A stretch of 64,000 nucleotides of DNA from Lentilactobacillus farraginis DSM 18382 = JCM 14108 (GCF_000583655.1 NZ_BAKI01000011.1:1-64000); one strand, 5' to 3'. Shown: positions 29,336 through 37,706, numbered from the stretch's first letter. Translations and numbers: made by a program. Notes: a model not told the origin generated them from the letters alone.

Positions 29336-29691
29336 TTGCGCAAAAGAAGCATTATTATCTTTTTAATTTCTTTTCTCATCGGTTTTTTTCGGACCCCCAA
29401 ACGTCAAAAACAGGCAACCCACGTTGATCCCCTGTTTTTGCCGGCACTTGGTATTTTAAAGATGCCCACAACCGGCGACACAAACTTGAAGTGGGTCCCG
29501 ACCTCAAGTTGACAATTGATGGCAACGATTCATCGGCCAAAGTTTCTGCTGTAAAAAAATACCAAGTTTCCTACGTAGATCGTTACGGCTACAAATTAGA
29601 AATTCGGGCAAATGAAGCCCGCCCCGTTAAATTTTACGATGAATCCGACAATAATACTTATGACTTAAATTCAAGTTTAGAGAACCGCTAA
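29336..29691 (+). pseudogene. DUF4828-like protein, one frameshift
   Basis: The likely start is TTG at 29336, placed well after GAGGGG. The first part is basic with a short hydrophobic segment (SIIIFLISFLIGFF). The second, in another frame, is a small beta-rich domain (GTWYFKDAHNRRHKLEVG, then GPDLKLTIDGNDSS) ending at 29691. Adding one T to the T-run at 29435-29439 joins them (DPLFFAGTWYFK) into about 119 residues. This resembles the DUF4828 family of Lactobacillales. The function is unknown. The homopolymer location suggests a sequencing error. Confidence 0.7.
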
Positions 29692-29724
29692 AAGCAGTCG
29701 CAGGACATTTGTGGCTGCTTTTAT
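29690..29724. terminator. Bidirectional terminator
   Basis: Arms AAAAGCAG (29690-29697) and CTGCTTTT (29715-29722), flanked by A/T, between the convergent DUF4828-like and GH25 genes. Confidence 0.7.
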
Positions 29725-29741
29725 AATGCCGCCCTGCCAAC

Positions 29742-30503
29742 TTAATTTTCAAGATAACGGGCCCACTGCCGGCGACTGCCGTTAAAGACCGACATTGGCA
29801 GAAATATCACCTGCCGATCCAATGTAAAGTGCTGCTTAGGGGTAACCAGCATAAAAGTAGCGTCACCATTTGGCTTCCCCAACTGTGCGTCCGTCAGCCA
29901 AAATTGGGTCCGTTCTGTAGCTTGCAGCTTAAGGTGCTGCATGATGGTATGACTTGTTGAAATAATCACCGGCCGCTTATAGTAAGTCCGAATGGCCGTC
30001 ATCAACTTTCGGATATGCTTTCGAGCAGCTGACCAGTGAACCGTCCCCTCATCGTAATTCCCATAATACTGAACTAAAATGCAAATTGGCAAACTACCGG
30101 TATTGGTAGCAACCTGACGGACAAAATTCTTAAATTGCGCTTTGGGCGAACTGCTAAAGCTAAAATAATGATAAACGCCAACCGGCAGTTGAGACCCCTG
30201 GCTGCGTTGAAAATTACTTAAAAAATTATCGTCAGCATAGGTTGCCCCCTGAGTTGCTTTTAAGTAAACAAACTTAACCCCATTATTTTTTAAACTTTCA
30301 AAATCAATATAACCATTACTTTGATCAATCGAAACGCCTCGAATCGGATATTTTTTCAATTCCTGTTTTGCGTGCCAACGCCAAATCGAAAAAAGCGTGA
30401 CCAGCAAAAGGAATAACAAAAAAATGCCAAAAATCACCTTACGGGTTCGCTTTCGCCGTCGGTAAGTTTCAGCATAAATTGGTTGAATATCTCTTCGTCG
30501 CAT
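29742..30503 (-). CDS. GH25-fold membrane-anchored protein, probably catalytically inactive
   Basis: A 253-residue protein with a basic N-terminus, one membrane helix (about 24-42) and a GH25 (muramidase) domain outside the cell. The fold is clear: RGVSIDQSNGYIDFESLK, FVYLKATQGATYADDNF, GVYHYFSFS and a C-terminal VFNGSRRQW. The first acid, Asp60, is present. But the family's central D-x-E pair, expected just before YYGNY, reads L143-V-Q145, and the C-terminal acid expected before SVFNG is also missing (L235/P236). Three of the four catalytic acids are lost, so I infer a wall-binding pseudoenzyme. Confidence 0.75.
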   Translation of the reverse strand: MRRRDIQPIYAETYRRRKRTRKVIFGIFLLFLLLVTLFSIWRWHAKQELKKYPIRGVSIDQSNGYIDFESLKNNGVKFVYLKATQGATYADDNFLSNFQRSQGSQLPVGVYHYFSFSSSPKAQFKNFVRQVATNTGSLPICILVQYYGNYDEGTVHWSAARKHIRKLMTAIRTYYKRPVIISTSHTIMQHLKLQATERTQFWLTDAQLGKPNGDATFMLVTPKQHFTLDRQVIFLPMSVFNGSRRQWARYLEN

Positions 30504-30567
30504 AAATCTTCATCTCAGTTATATTGGGAATATTTTTCTGGTGGTGTGGCTTGTTTCATACACTAGT

Positions 30568-30688
30568 TTAGGACTGCTCCGCTAACCATAAACCTGCACG
30601 TAAGGGATCCCTTTTAAAAATCCAAACCCGGGATTTCTAAAAAGAACGCCTTACGCTCCGGTTTATCCCGGGTTAGCTCCGCACACTG
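30568..30688. repeat. Structured tandem repeat, copy 1
   Basis: First of two adjacent units of about 121 bases, from TTAGGACTGC to GCACACTG, spaced 123 bases apart. It folds into one long nested hairpin: GCTAACC/GGTTAGC (30581-30587, 30671-30677), ATAAACC/GGTTTAT (30588-30594, 30660-30666), GTAAGG/CCTTAC (30600-30605, 30649-30654), CTTTT/AAAAG (30611-30615, 30640-30644) and AAATCC/GGATTT (30618-30623, 30631-30636). Confidence 0.75.
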
Positions 30689-30690
30689 TT

Positions 30691-30812
30691 TTAGGACTGC
30701 TACTCAAAGCAATGCCGCTCCGTCTAAGGGATAAATCTTAAAAATCCAAAACCGGGATTCCTAAGATTCACGCCTTATACTCCGGGCATTAACCGCTTTG
30801 CTTCGCACACTG
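30691..30812. repeat. Structured tandem repeat, copy 2
   Basis: Second unit, diverged from copy 1 but with the same nested pairing by compensating changes: AAGC/GCTT (30707-30710, 30795-30798), AATGCC/GGCATT (30711-30716, 30785-30790), TAAGG/CCTTA (30725-30729, 30773-30777), AATCTTA/TAAGATT (30734-30740, 30762-30768) and AATCC/GGATT (30743-30747, 30755-30759). It ends against the stop codon of the RpiR-type regulator. The two copies fill the gap between the regulator and the GH25 gene. Confidence 0.75.
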
Positions 30813-30813
30813 T

Positions 30814-31659
30814 TTATCCCCTAGTACTTTCAATTATATTTTGGACGCTATGGATTGTGTCTTCAGTTGCCGGCCCCATTCTGACCGTTGCCATCATGAA
30901 CAAAGTATCAATAATCGTCATTTGTGCCAACAGTGAGTACATCCCTTCGGAGCGGTAATTAGACTCGTCACTTGAAGAAATAAATGCAATATCACTATGA
31001 CCAACTAACGGCGAGTCCTGATAACTGGTAATTGCGATCACCGGAACCTTACGGCGTTTCAGTGTCTCGGCAATTTTAATTGTCTGCCGGTTCTTTCCGG
31101 AATGTGAAATAACAATCGCACAATCATCCTCCCCCAATTTTACAGCTTGCATCAACTGTACGTCAAAGTCGGGGTAGTAAAAACAGTCAATCGACGTTCT
31201 TAAAAATTTGTGGTACCCATCCAAAGCAGCTACCGAAGACCCCCCTAAGCCAAAAAAGCCTAACCGGCGGCAATGAATAATCCGAAGTACCGAACGGGCA
31301 AATTCAGACTCATCAATGCTTTCCCGAGTGTCTTGAAGCGCCCGCTGTGAACCGGAAAAAATTTTATCCGCAATCGTCGACAACGTGTCGTTTGCATCAA
31401 TATCCTTAAAAATCGGTAAATTTTGCGGTCTTAATTGCGTATAGGCTAACGATAACGTGAATTCACGAAAATTTGAATAGCCAAGTGTTTTCACTAATCT
31501 GGAAACAGATGCGGTTGACGTATCAGTAACGGCTGCCAAATCCTCAATATTGGCTTCCGAAGCAGCCTGTGGGTTTTCAATAACATATTTTGCAATTTTT
31601 TTGTTCGTCCGACTTAAATTATCAAAAGATTGTTTCAATATTTGAACTGGTGAGCTCAT
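30814..31659 (-). CDS. RpiR/MurR-family regulator, probable gluconate repressor
   Basis: A 281-residue regulator with an N-terminal helix-turn-helix domain (IEDLAAVTDTSTASVSRLVKTLG) and a C-terminal SIS sugar-phosphate-binding domain (about 120-270; GLGGSSVAALDGYHKFL and VISHSGKNRQTIKIAETLK). It is divergent from gluconate kinase and permease genes with two palindromes between, so it most likely controls them in response to a phosphorylated sugar acid such as 6-phosphogluconate. The ligand is inferred from context. Its stop codon abuts repeat copy 2. Confidence 0.88.
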   Translation of the reverse strand: MSSPVQILKQSFDNLSRTNKKIAKYVIENPQAASEANIEDLAAVTDTSTASVSRLVKTLGYSNFREFTLSLAYTQLRPQNLPIFKDIDANDTLSTIADKIFSGSQRALQDTRESIDESEFARSVLRIIHCRRLGFFGLGGSSVAALDGYHKFLRTSIDCFYYPDFDVQLMQAVKLGEDDCAIVISHSGKNRQTIKIAETLKRRKVPVIAITSYQDSPLVGHSDIAFISSSDESNYRSEGMYSLLAQMTIIDTLFMMATVRMGPATEDTIHSVQNIIESTRG

Positions 31660-31717
31660 TTTTAATCACCTTTCATTCTATCTATAAAGAGCGGTTAATT
31701 ATTACAATTCCAATTAC

Positions 31718-31734
31718 TTGTAAATATTTTACAA
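31718..31734. promoter_or_regulatory. Palindromic operator 1, gluconate control region
   Basis: TTGTAAA-TAT-TTTACAA is a perfect 17-bp palindrome between the divergent regulator and gntK. It has the same spaced TGTAA/TTACA pattern as the HexR sites of the RpiR family. It lies 8 bases upstream of the gntK -35 and near the regulator's own promoter region. Confidence 0.6.
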
Positions 31735-31742
31735 CAAAAAGG

Positions 31743-31771
31743 TTGCATTGTGAAATTGTTTTTCATATAAT
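31743..31771 (+). promoter_or_regulatory. Promoter of gntK-gntP
   Basis: -35 TTGCAT (31743-31748), 17-bp spacer, perfect -10 TATAAT (31766-31771). The leader to gntK is about 205 bases. I see no cre site, small gene or clear terminator in that leader, only a GGGAGG near 31870 without a usable start codon. Confidence 0.7.
31751..31765. promoter_or_regulatory. Palindromic operator 2 inside the gntK promoter
   Basis: TGAAATTGTTTTTCA has TGAAA/TTTCA arms and fills the spacer between the -35 and -10 boxes of the gntK promoter, an ideal place for repression. It resembles operator 1 loosely. Confidence 0.45.
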
Positions 31772-31981
31772 ATTGTAGTCGCTTACATTAAGCAAAAAGA
31801 AAGATGCTTATGTTTGATGCAATGCGGTAGGCATGGTAAATTTAGTGCGAAGCGATATCGGAATTGGGAGGTTCTTTTCGTCTTTTTTAATTATGAAACC
31901 AACTATGTATTATTTTAGCGTGTTTTTTCAGATTCGAAAACCGATATTTCTAACTTTAATTTCAGAAAGGAAGTTATTTTA

Positions 31982-33544
31982 ATGGCTTACACATTAGGTG
32001 TTGATATTGGTACAACCAGTGTCAAAACAGTCCTATACGATACAGATGGCAAAGTTCACGGCTATTCAAACAACGGCTATCCGCTTTATCAGGACACACC
32101 TGACATGGCAGAAGAAGACCCTGAAGAAATCTTTTCTGCAATGCAAGACGGTATAACAGAACTTATTCGAAAAGCAAATTTAAAATCGGGTGAATTGAAA
32201 GGGATTGCATTCTCGTGTGCCATGCACAGCTTGATTCTTTTGGATGCAGATCACAAACCGCTTACCCGAGCGATTACCTGGGGAGACAACCGAGCCGTTA
32301 AATACGCAGATGATTTGAAGGCCAGTCCGGAAGGTATGGAAATTTATCAACATACCGGAACCCCGATTCATCCGATGACCCCCCTGACCAAATTAATCTG
32401 GCTGCGTAATGATCATCCGGATTTATTCAACCAAGCACGTTGGTTCGTTGGAATTAAAGAATATATTCTTTACAAACTCTTTGGTACCCTAAAAGAAGAT
32501 TATTCAATCGCTAACGCAACCGGGATGTTTAATATCTACAATATGGACTGGGATGACCAAGCACTTAAATTAGCCGGCGTTACCCGTGACCAGCTCCCTG
32601 AACTAGTGGACACAACTTATCAGTTAAAGGGTATGCATGATCAATACGCCAAAGTATTGGGGATTGATGCTGAGACACCCTTTATTATCGGTGCTTCCGA
32701 TGGTCCTTTAGCTAATTTGGGAGTTAACGCCATTCAGCCCGGTGTCGTTGCCGTGACAATCGGAACGTCCGGTGCCGTTCGGGTGGTGGCGGACAAGCCG
32801 CATACCGATCCAAAAGCCCGGGTGTTCTGCTACTACCTGGCCAAAAACATGTGGGTTATCGGCGGGCCGGTTAACAACGGCGGCGTTGTCTTCCGTTGGG
32901 TTCGTGATCAACTTTGCGCCCCTGAAAAAGTAACTGCCGAACAGATGCACATCGATCCTTATGATCTGTTAACTCAGATTGCGGCTAAAATCCCCGCTGG
33001 TTCTGATGGGCTCCTATTCTTCCCATTCCTTGGCGGCGAGCGGGCACCAATTTGGGATGCCAATGCTCGTGGATCATTCTTTGGGTTAAATCGGACTCAT
33101 ACACGGGCCCACATGATTCGAGCCGTTCTTGAGGGAATTGTTTACAACCTGTATACAGTTATGTTGGCACTGGAAGAAGTCGTTGGCCGACCAACCAGTA
33201 TTCAGGCTAACGGCGGCTTCGCCCGGTCCGCTCTTTGGCGCCAAATGCTGACCGATATTTTCGAACAGGATGTTGCTATTCCGGAAAGTTTTGAAAGTAC
33301 CGCACTGGGAGCTGCTACTTTGGGGATGTATAGCCTGGGCCTGATTGACAGCTTAACAGATGTCTCAAACTTTGTTGGGACCACGGTTGTTCATCATCCC
33401 GATCCAAAGAATTTCCCAGCTTATCGGGAACTGGTACCAATTTATATTCGTCTAAGCCGTTCGCTGCAGCCTGAATATAAAAATATTGCGGACTATCAGC
33501 GTCGTCATGAACATGAAGATGACTTTTCAAAGAAATCGGAATAG
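31982..33544 (+). CDS. gntK: Gluconokinase (FGGY family)
   Basis: A 520-residue FGGY sugar kinase that phosphorylates gluconate with ATP to 6-phosphogluconate. The N-terminal phosphate loop GVDIGTTSVKTVLYD is clear, as are SCAMHSLILLD and ITWGDNRAVKYADDL in the sugar-binding half and TIGTSGAVRVV and ANGGFARSALWRQML in the second half. Length fits GntK of Firmicutes rather than the short GntK of enteric bacteria. It is the first gene of a pair with a gluconate permease, and the product enters the phosphogluconate pathway. Confidence 0.93.
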   Translation: MAYTLGVDIGTTSVKTVLYDTDGKVHGYSNNGYPLYQDTPDMAEEDPEEIFSAMQDGITELIRKANLKSGELKGIAFSCAMHSLILLDADHKPLTRAITWGDNRAVKYADDLKASPEGMEIYQHTGTPIHPMTPLTKLIWLRNDHPDLFNQARWFVGIKEYILYKLFGTLKEDYSIANATGMFNIYNMDWDDQALKLAGVTRDQLPELVDTTYQLKGMHDQYAKVLGIDAETPFIIGASDGPLANLGVNAIQPGVVAVTIGTSGAVRVVADKPHTDPKARVFCYYLAKNMWVIGGPVNNGGVVFRWVRDQLCAPEKVTAEQMHIDPYDLLTQIAAKIPAGSDGLLFFPFLGGERAPIWDANARGSFFGLNRTHTRAHMIRAVLEGIVYNLYTVMLALEEVVGRPTSIQANGGFARSALWRQMLTDIFEQDVAIPESFESTALGAATLGMYSLGLIDSLTDVSNFVGTTVVHHPDPKNFPAYRELVPIYIRLSRSLQPEYKNIADYQRRHEHEDDFSKKSE

Positions 33545-33604
33545 TTCAGCTCTATAGATTATGTCTGAAAAAATAAGTGACTCACTCGAAAGGAGATTGA
33601 TGAG

Positions 33605-34960
33605 ATGGAGTTAATAGGTTTGTTAATCGGTATTATCATCCTACTGGTTTTAATCATCAAATTTAAAATCAACACCTTTGTTTCCCTGGTATTAACCGCT
33701 GCAATAACCGCGATTATGCTGGGAATGCCATTGGGTAAGATTGCCGATTCAATTACAAACGGTATTGGCAGTCAATTAGGCGAATTATCAATGGTCTTTG
33801 GTTTTGGTGCCATGCTTGGCAGACTGGTTTCTGATTCCGGTGGTGCTTACATGATCGCCAATACCCTGATCAAACGATTTGGTAAACAGCGACTGCAAAT
33901 TGCCGTTATGATTGCTTCGTTTATTTTAGGAATTGCGCTATTCTTCGAAGTTGGAATGGTCTTACTGGTTCCGATTGTTTTCGCAATTGCTGTCGAGGCC
34001 GGCGTTCCAATTCTTTATTTGGGTATTCCAATGGCCGCTGCTTTATCCGTTACCCACGGTTTTCTGCCACCACATCCAGCACCAGTTGCCATTGCGCAGG
34101 TATTGGGTGCCAATGATGGCCGGGTTCTGTTATTTGGCTTTATCATTGCAATTATCGCGGCATACATTGCCGGTCCGCTTTTCTCGAAAATCGCACGCAA
34201 GTTTGCGCCGGATGCTTTTAACCGAAAAGGAAACCTTTCTTCAATCGGTGAAGTTAAACAATTCAGTCCGGAAGAATCACCATCATTTGGTCTTTCGGTT
34301 CTGACCGCACTTTTCCCGGTTATCTTACTGGCAATCGCAACTATCTATAAGATGACCGTTAACGGCGGGGTTGATCCAAAACACCCGTCAACGCTTGATT
34401 CAATCATTGAATTTATCGGTTCACCAAGTATTGCAATGTTAATTTCCTTGTTCTTTGCAATGTGGACAATGGGCTGGGCCCGTAAGCGGACAACCGCCCA
34501 AATTATGGAATCACTTGAAAATGCTGTTAAATCCATTGCCATGCTGCTCCTGGTTATTGGTGGTGGTGGTGCTTTCAAGCAGGTTCTAATTGATGGTGGT
34601 GTGGGTAAAGAAGTCGCCAAGATCTTCTTGGGCTCCTCAATCTCACCATTAATTCTCGGCTGGCTGATCGCCGTCGTTTTACGGGTTGCCCTTGGTTCAG
34701 CAACCGTTGCTTCACTGACGGCCGCTGGAATCGTTGCCCCATTAATGGCTCAATCAGGCGTTGATCCTGCTTTAATGGTATTGGCAATCGGTGCCGGTTC
34801 GCTTGCCGCATCACACGTTAACGATGCTGGTTTCTGGATGTTTAGAGAATATTTTGATTTAACAATCACCCAGACACTGGCAACTTGGACGGTTCTTGAA
34901 TCGATTATTTCAGTCGTCGGAATCGTACTGGTTATGATTTTGAATCTCTTCTTCCATTAA
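33605..34960 (+). CDS. gntP: Gluconate:H+ symporter (GntP family)
   Basis: A 451-residue permease with about 12-14 membrane helices. GntP-family signatures include FGFGAMLGRLVSDSGGAYM, TASL-like SATVASLTAAGIVAPL, the long Gly-rich LLVIGGGGAFKQVLIDGG, and SHVNDAGFWMFREYF near the C-terminus. The gene follows gntK after 60 bases with an AAAGGAGA ribosome binding site and is transcribed with it. It is expected to import gluconate, although some relatives carry other sugar acids. Confidence 0.92.
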   Translation: MELIGLLIGIIILLVLIIKFKINTFVSLVLTAAITAIMLGMPLGKIADSITNGIGSQLGELSMVFGFGAMLGRLVSDSGGAYMIANTLIKRFGKQRLQIAVMIASFILGIALFFEVGMVLLVPIVFAIAVEAGVPILYLGIPMAAALSVTHGFLPPHPAPVAIAQVLGANDGRVLLFGFIIAIIAAYIAGPLFSKIARKFAPDAFNRKGNLSSIGEVKQFSPEESPSFGLSVLTALFPVILLAIATIYKMTVNGGVDPKHPSTLDSIIEFIGSPSIAMLISLFFAMWTMGWARKRTTAQIMESLENAVKSIAMLLLVIGGGGAFKQVLIDGGVGKEVAKIFLGSSISPLILGWLIAVVLRVALGSATVASLTAAGIVAPLMAQSGVDPALMVLAIGAGSLAASHVNDAGFWMFREYFDLTITQTLATWTVLESIISVVGIVLVMILNLFFH

Positions 34961-35004
34961 TTCAACCAAAAAATCAATTGCAATTGTTTGCTATTTTTAT
35001 TCAA

Positions 35005-35057
35005 AAATAACGGTTGACCTACTGATGTTTTGTCAGTGAGTCAACCGTTATTTATTT
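35005..35057. terminator. Bidirectional terminator
   Basis: AAATAACGGTTGAC pairs with GTCAACCGTTATTT, with a further ACTGA/TCAGT block inside. It separates gntP (rightward) from bioY (leftward). Confidence 0.9.
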
Positions 35058-35083
35058 GGTCATTTTTTTAAACAACCCCGTCA

Positions 35084-35619
35084 TTATATTTGTTTGATTC
35101 CGGGTACTCGGACGCGTTGTGCCACCAAACAGGCGACAACGGCCTTTAATGTGTCTCCGGGAATAAAGACGATATTAGATACCAATGCGCTTAATAATGG
35201 CATACCGGTACTGACAGCCAGCCATAGTGAGCCGATAACATCGACAACCAGTACCGCTCCAATCCAGGTACAAAGCAATTTTTGCCAAAAATGCGTCATA
35301 AACTTTAATGACACCGTGCTGCCAATCAAGGCCGGCGTTAACAGCCAGCCAATCAGATAACCGCCGGTTGAACCCGCAAAAACAACCGGCCCGGCTTGAC
35401 CGCCACTCAAAACCGGAAACCCAATTAACGCAAGCAGCAGAAATAACCCGACTGAAATACTCCCCCGCTTTGGCCCTAAAACAACACCGGCAATCATCAC
35501 CCTAAATTTTGCAGGACAATGGGGACCGGAATAAACCCAAGTGGAATTGGTGGAATCAATCCCAGCACAATGATAACAGCTGTCATTAGTGCAATTTCAG
35601 TTACCTCACGAATTTTCAT
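35084..35619 (-). pseudogene. bioY: Biotin transporter BioY, one frameshift
   Basis: The start is ATG at 35617-35619 after AAGAAGGAATG. The first 40 residues (MKIREVTEIALMTAVIIV...IVLQNLG) reach a stop at 35500; adding one G in the GGG run at 35500-35502 joins to VMIAGVVLGPKRGSISV and gives a normal protein near 178 residues with about six helices and the motif GYLIGWLLTP. BioY is the substrate-binding unit of the energy-coupling-factor biotin importer, or works alone. A sequencing error in a G-run is likely. Confidence 0.88.
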
Positions 35620-35663
35620 TAAATATCATTCCTTCTTAATATTGGATAAGTTAAGTTTTTGCC

Positions 35664-35690
35664 GTTAACCGATTTTTGATTTTGGTTAAC
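35664..35690 (-). promoter_or_regulatory. BirA-type operator upstream of bioY
   Basis: GTTAACC (35664-35670) and GGTTAAC (35684-35690) form an inverted pair 13 bases apart, between birA and bioY. This matches the spaced GTTAAC half-sites of the biotin repressor in bacteria, with a slightly short spacer. It sits 45 bases before the bioY start, where bound BirA would shut off bioY when biotin is plentiful. Confidence 0.7.
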
Positions 35691-35710
35691 CACAATTGGA
35701 CAACAAAAGG

Positions 35711-36703
35711 TCAGCCGTGATAAGCACTGTCCGGTAGAAAGACCTTCTTTACTTCACCACTGGAAACCGTTGTTGTCCGGCCATCATCCCGTCGAATAAC
35801 CAATGCCCCCTCCTTGTTAAAGCGCAGGGCAGTGCCAATGACCGTTTGATTTCCCATCACGACTTCGATCCTTTGACCTAATGTTTCAGAAAGCGCTGCG
35901 TATTCAGATAAGAAGCTGCCGGTTCGATATGTTTGGTACATATAAAAGAAATTATCAATAATCGCCGCCACGATCCGATTTCGATCAATTTCGCTTCGAT
36001 CAACGATCGCGCCAGCCTTATGCCTGATCTCATCTGGAAATCCCTGAGAACTAATATTAAGGCCAATTCCAACGATGACGTTTTCATGAATGCCGTCTTC
36101 CAAGCTGGAAATTGTTTCGGTTAAGATGCCCCCACATTTTTTATGATGTGCCAAAATATCGTTTACCCATTTAACCCGAAAATCAACCTGAGGGAAAAAC
36201 TGTTTTAATGTCCGAACAACACAAACCGCCGTCCCTGTTGTAATCAAACCCGAATGAATCGTCGTTCGATTCTGTAAGGGCAGCAGTAAACTCATATAAA
36301 TTCCAGTTTTACCGGGTGAATAAAATTGCCGATTTAAGCGACCTCTACCATGGGTCTGCGTATCCGCTACAAAAATTTGTGGACAAGCCGCTGTAAAATG
36401 GCTGCTGTAAGCCTTCGCGTAATCATTGGTCGATGTCAGTTTTTTAAACGTGTGAATTTCGACAGGAAACGTTGTCATTCGATAATGTTTGATAACTTGG
36501 GCATCAAAACACGTTGAATATTGGTAACGGTAACCCAGCCCCTTTTTGGTCGTGATTTTATGACCGCGACGCTCTAATTTTATAATGTTGTTATAAATCG
36601 CCGGTCGACTGATCTTTAATCGCTTTGCCAACTCGTTTCCTGAAATATATCGATTGTCCGAAGACAATAACTCGTGCAACACTTCCGATTGATGATCCGC
36701 CAT
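35711..36703 (-). CDS. birA: Biotin-protein ligase and biotin operon repressor BirA
   Basis: The start is ATG at 36703 (GTG at 36706 is also possible), giving 330 residues. It has an N-terminal winged helix (SGNELAKRLKISRPAIYNNI) and a ligase domain with the biotinyl-AMP loop HGRGRLNRQFYSPG, KWVNDIL and a C-terminal SH3-like domain (ALVIRRDDGRTTTVSSGEV). It attaches biotin to AccB, whose gene is a few kilobases away, and as the two-domain class it should repress bioY through the operator at 35664-35690. Confidence 0.94.
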   Translation of the reverse strand: MADHQSEVLHELLSSDNRYISGNELAKRLKISRPAIYNNIIKLERRGHKITTKKGLGYRYQYSTCFDAQVIKHYRMTTFPVEIHTFKKLTSTNDYAKAYSSHFTAACPQIFVADTQTHGRGRLNRQFYSPGKTGIYMSLLLPLQNRTTIHSGLITTGTAVCVVRTLKQFFPQVDFRVKWVNDILAHHKKCGGILTETISSLEDGIHENVIVGIGLNISSQGFPDEIRHKAGAIVDRSEIDRNRIVAAIIDNFFYMYQTYRTGSFLSEYAALSETLGQRIEVVMGNQTVIGTALRFNKEGALVIRRDDGRTTTVSSGEVKKVFLPDSAYHG

Positions 36704-36818
36704 CACTGATTACCTCGCTAACCTGTCAAAATAAAAATTGTGCCAAAGACTATCCGGTCAAAATTATGTAACAACCATCATCTTTATCGCAACAAGCGCA
36801 AAATTTTGGGGTTACATC

Positions 36819-36846
36819 ATTGATATATAACATGCCATATATCAAT
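36819..36846. promoter_or_regulatory. 28-bp palindrome upstream of birA
   Basis: ATTGATATAT and ATATATCAAT are perfect 10-bp arms around AACATGCC. It lies between the birA start and the fabI stop, without a T-tract, so it looks like an operator rather than a terminator. No regulator is known to me for this exact motif. Confidence 0.4.
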
Positions 36847-36851
36847 TGCTT

Positions 36852-36928
36852 CTCCGAATAACGGAAAACAACTTCATATCAGCATAAATAATCTATAACT
36901 AGTTCAAAGAAGTTTCCGTCATCCGAAG
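36852..36928 (-). other. Long-range hairpin 3' of fabI
   Basis: On the minus strand CTTCGGATGACGGAAAC (36912-36928) can pair with GTTTTCCGTTATTCGGAG (36852-36869), 16-17 pairs with a few wobbles and one bulge, around a 42-base loop. There is no following T-run, so it is not a classical terminator. It may protect the 3' end of the fatty-acid operon mRNA. Confidence 0.4.
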
Positions 36929-36947
36929 TCGACCGACCTTTTGTAGA

Positions 36948-37706
36948 TTAAATCAAATGAACCCCTTTATCCACATAAACAATGTCGCCGGTCATCCCAG
37001 TTGCCAAATCACTCATTAAAAAGGCCGCTACATTGCCAATTTCAGAAGTTGTAACACTCTTTTGGTCAACCGTTCGAGATTCTGATTCCTTAAGTAATTC
37101 ACTATGGTGCTTAATTCCCGTAACAGCTAACGTTTTCACTGCCCCGGCTGAAATTGCGTTTACCCGGATACCGGCTTCGCCCAAGTCGGAAGCCAAATAA
37201 CGAACGCTGGATTCCAAAGCTGCCTTGGCAACTCCCATCATGTTGTAATTTGGAATTGCCCGTGTAGAACCAAAATACGTCAATGTCAAAATACTGCCCG
37301 GCGTGTTTAGGATCGGCTGTGCATAACGGCTGACAGCAATTAACGAATAGGCACTGATATTTTGTGCCAAATCATATCCGTCTCTGGATGTGTTAACCAG
37401 ACCGGATGTCAGTGTTTCTTTGTCCGCATAAGCAATTGCATGAATGACCCCATCAATTTTAGTGTACTTTTGACCAATTTCTTCAAAGGCCCGCTTGATA
37501 TTCTCATCTGCTGAAACGTCACATTCAACCAAATCTGCCTCTTCAGGCACAAACCGCTGCAGACTCTTTTTAATTCGATCATTTTGATAGGTTAAAACAA
37601 CTTTGGCACCCTGATCCAAAATCGCCTGGGTACACCCCCACGCGATACTTCTTTTATTTGCGACCCCCATGATCACAATTGTTTTTCCATCTAAAAAGCC
37701 ACTCAT
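36948..37706 (-). CDS. fabI: Enoyl-[ACP] reductase FabI
   Basis: A 252-residue NADH-dependent reductase for the last step of each fatty-acid elongation cycle. The glycine-rich start is IVIMGVANKRSIAWGC, and the FabI-type Tyr-x6-Lys pair is visible in NYNMMGVAKAALESS. This is the triclosan-sensitive FabI class and not FabK or FabL. It closes the 13-gene operon and lies 26 bases after accA. Confidence 0.95.
   Translation of the reverse strand: MSGFLDGKTIVIMGVANKRSIAWGCTQAILDQGAKVVLTYQNDRIKKSLQRFVPEEADLVECDVSADENIKRAFEEIGQKYTKIDGVIHAIAYADKETLTSGLVNTSRDGYDLAQNISAYSLIAVSRYAQPILNTPGSILTLTYFGSTRAIPNYNMMGVAKAALESSVRYLASDLGEAGIRVNAISAGAVKTLAVTGIKHHSELLKESESRTVDQKSVTTSEIGNVAAFLMSDLATGMTGDIVYVDKGVHLI

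Noticed and set aside
31772-31981. CcpA (cre) site in the gluconate operon leader
   Set aside because: Several sequences have parts of the cre pattern, such as one near 31940, but none keeps the central CG and both arms.
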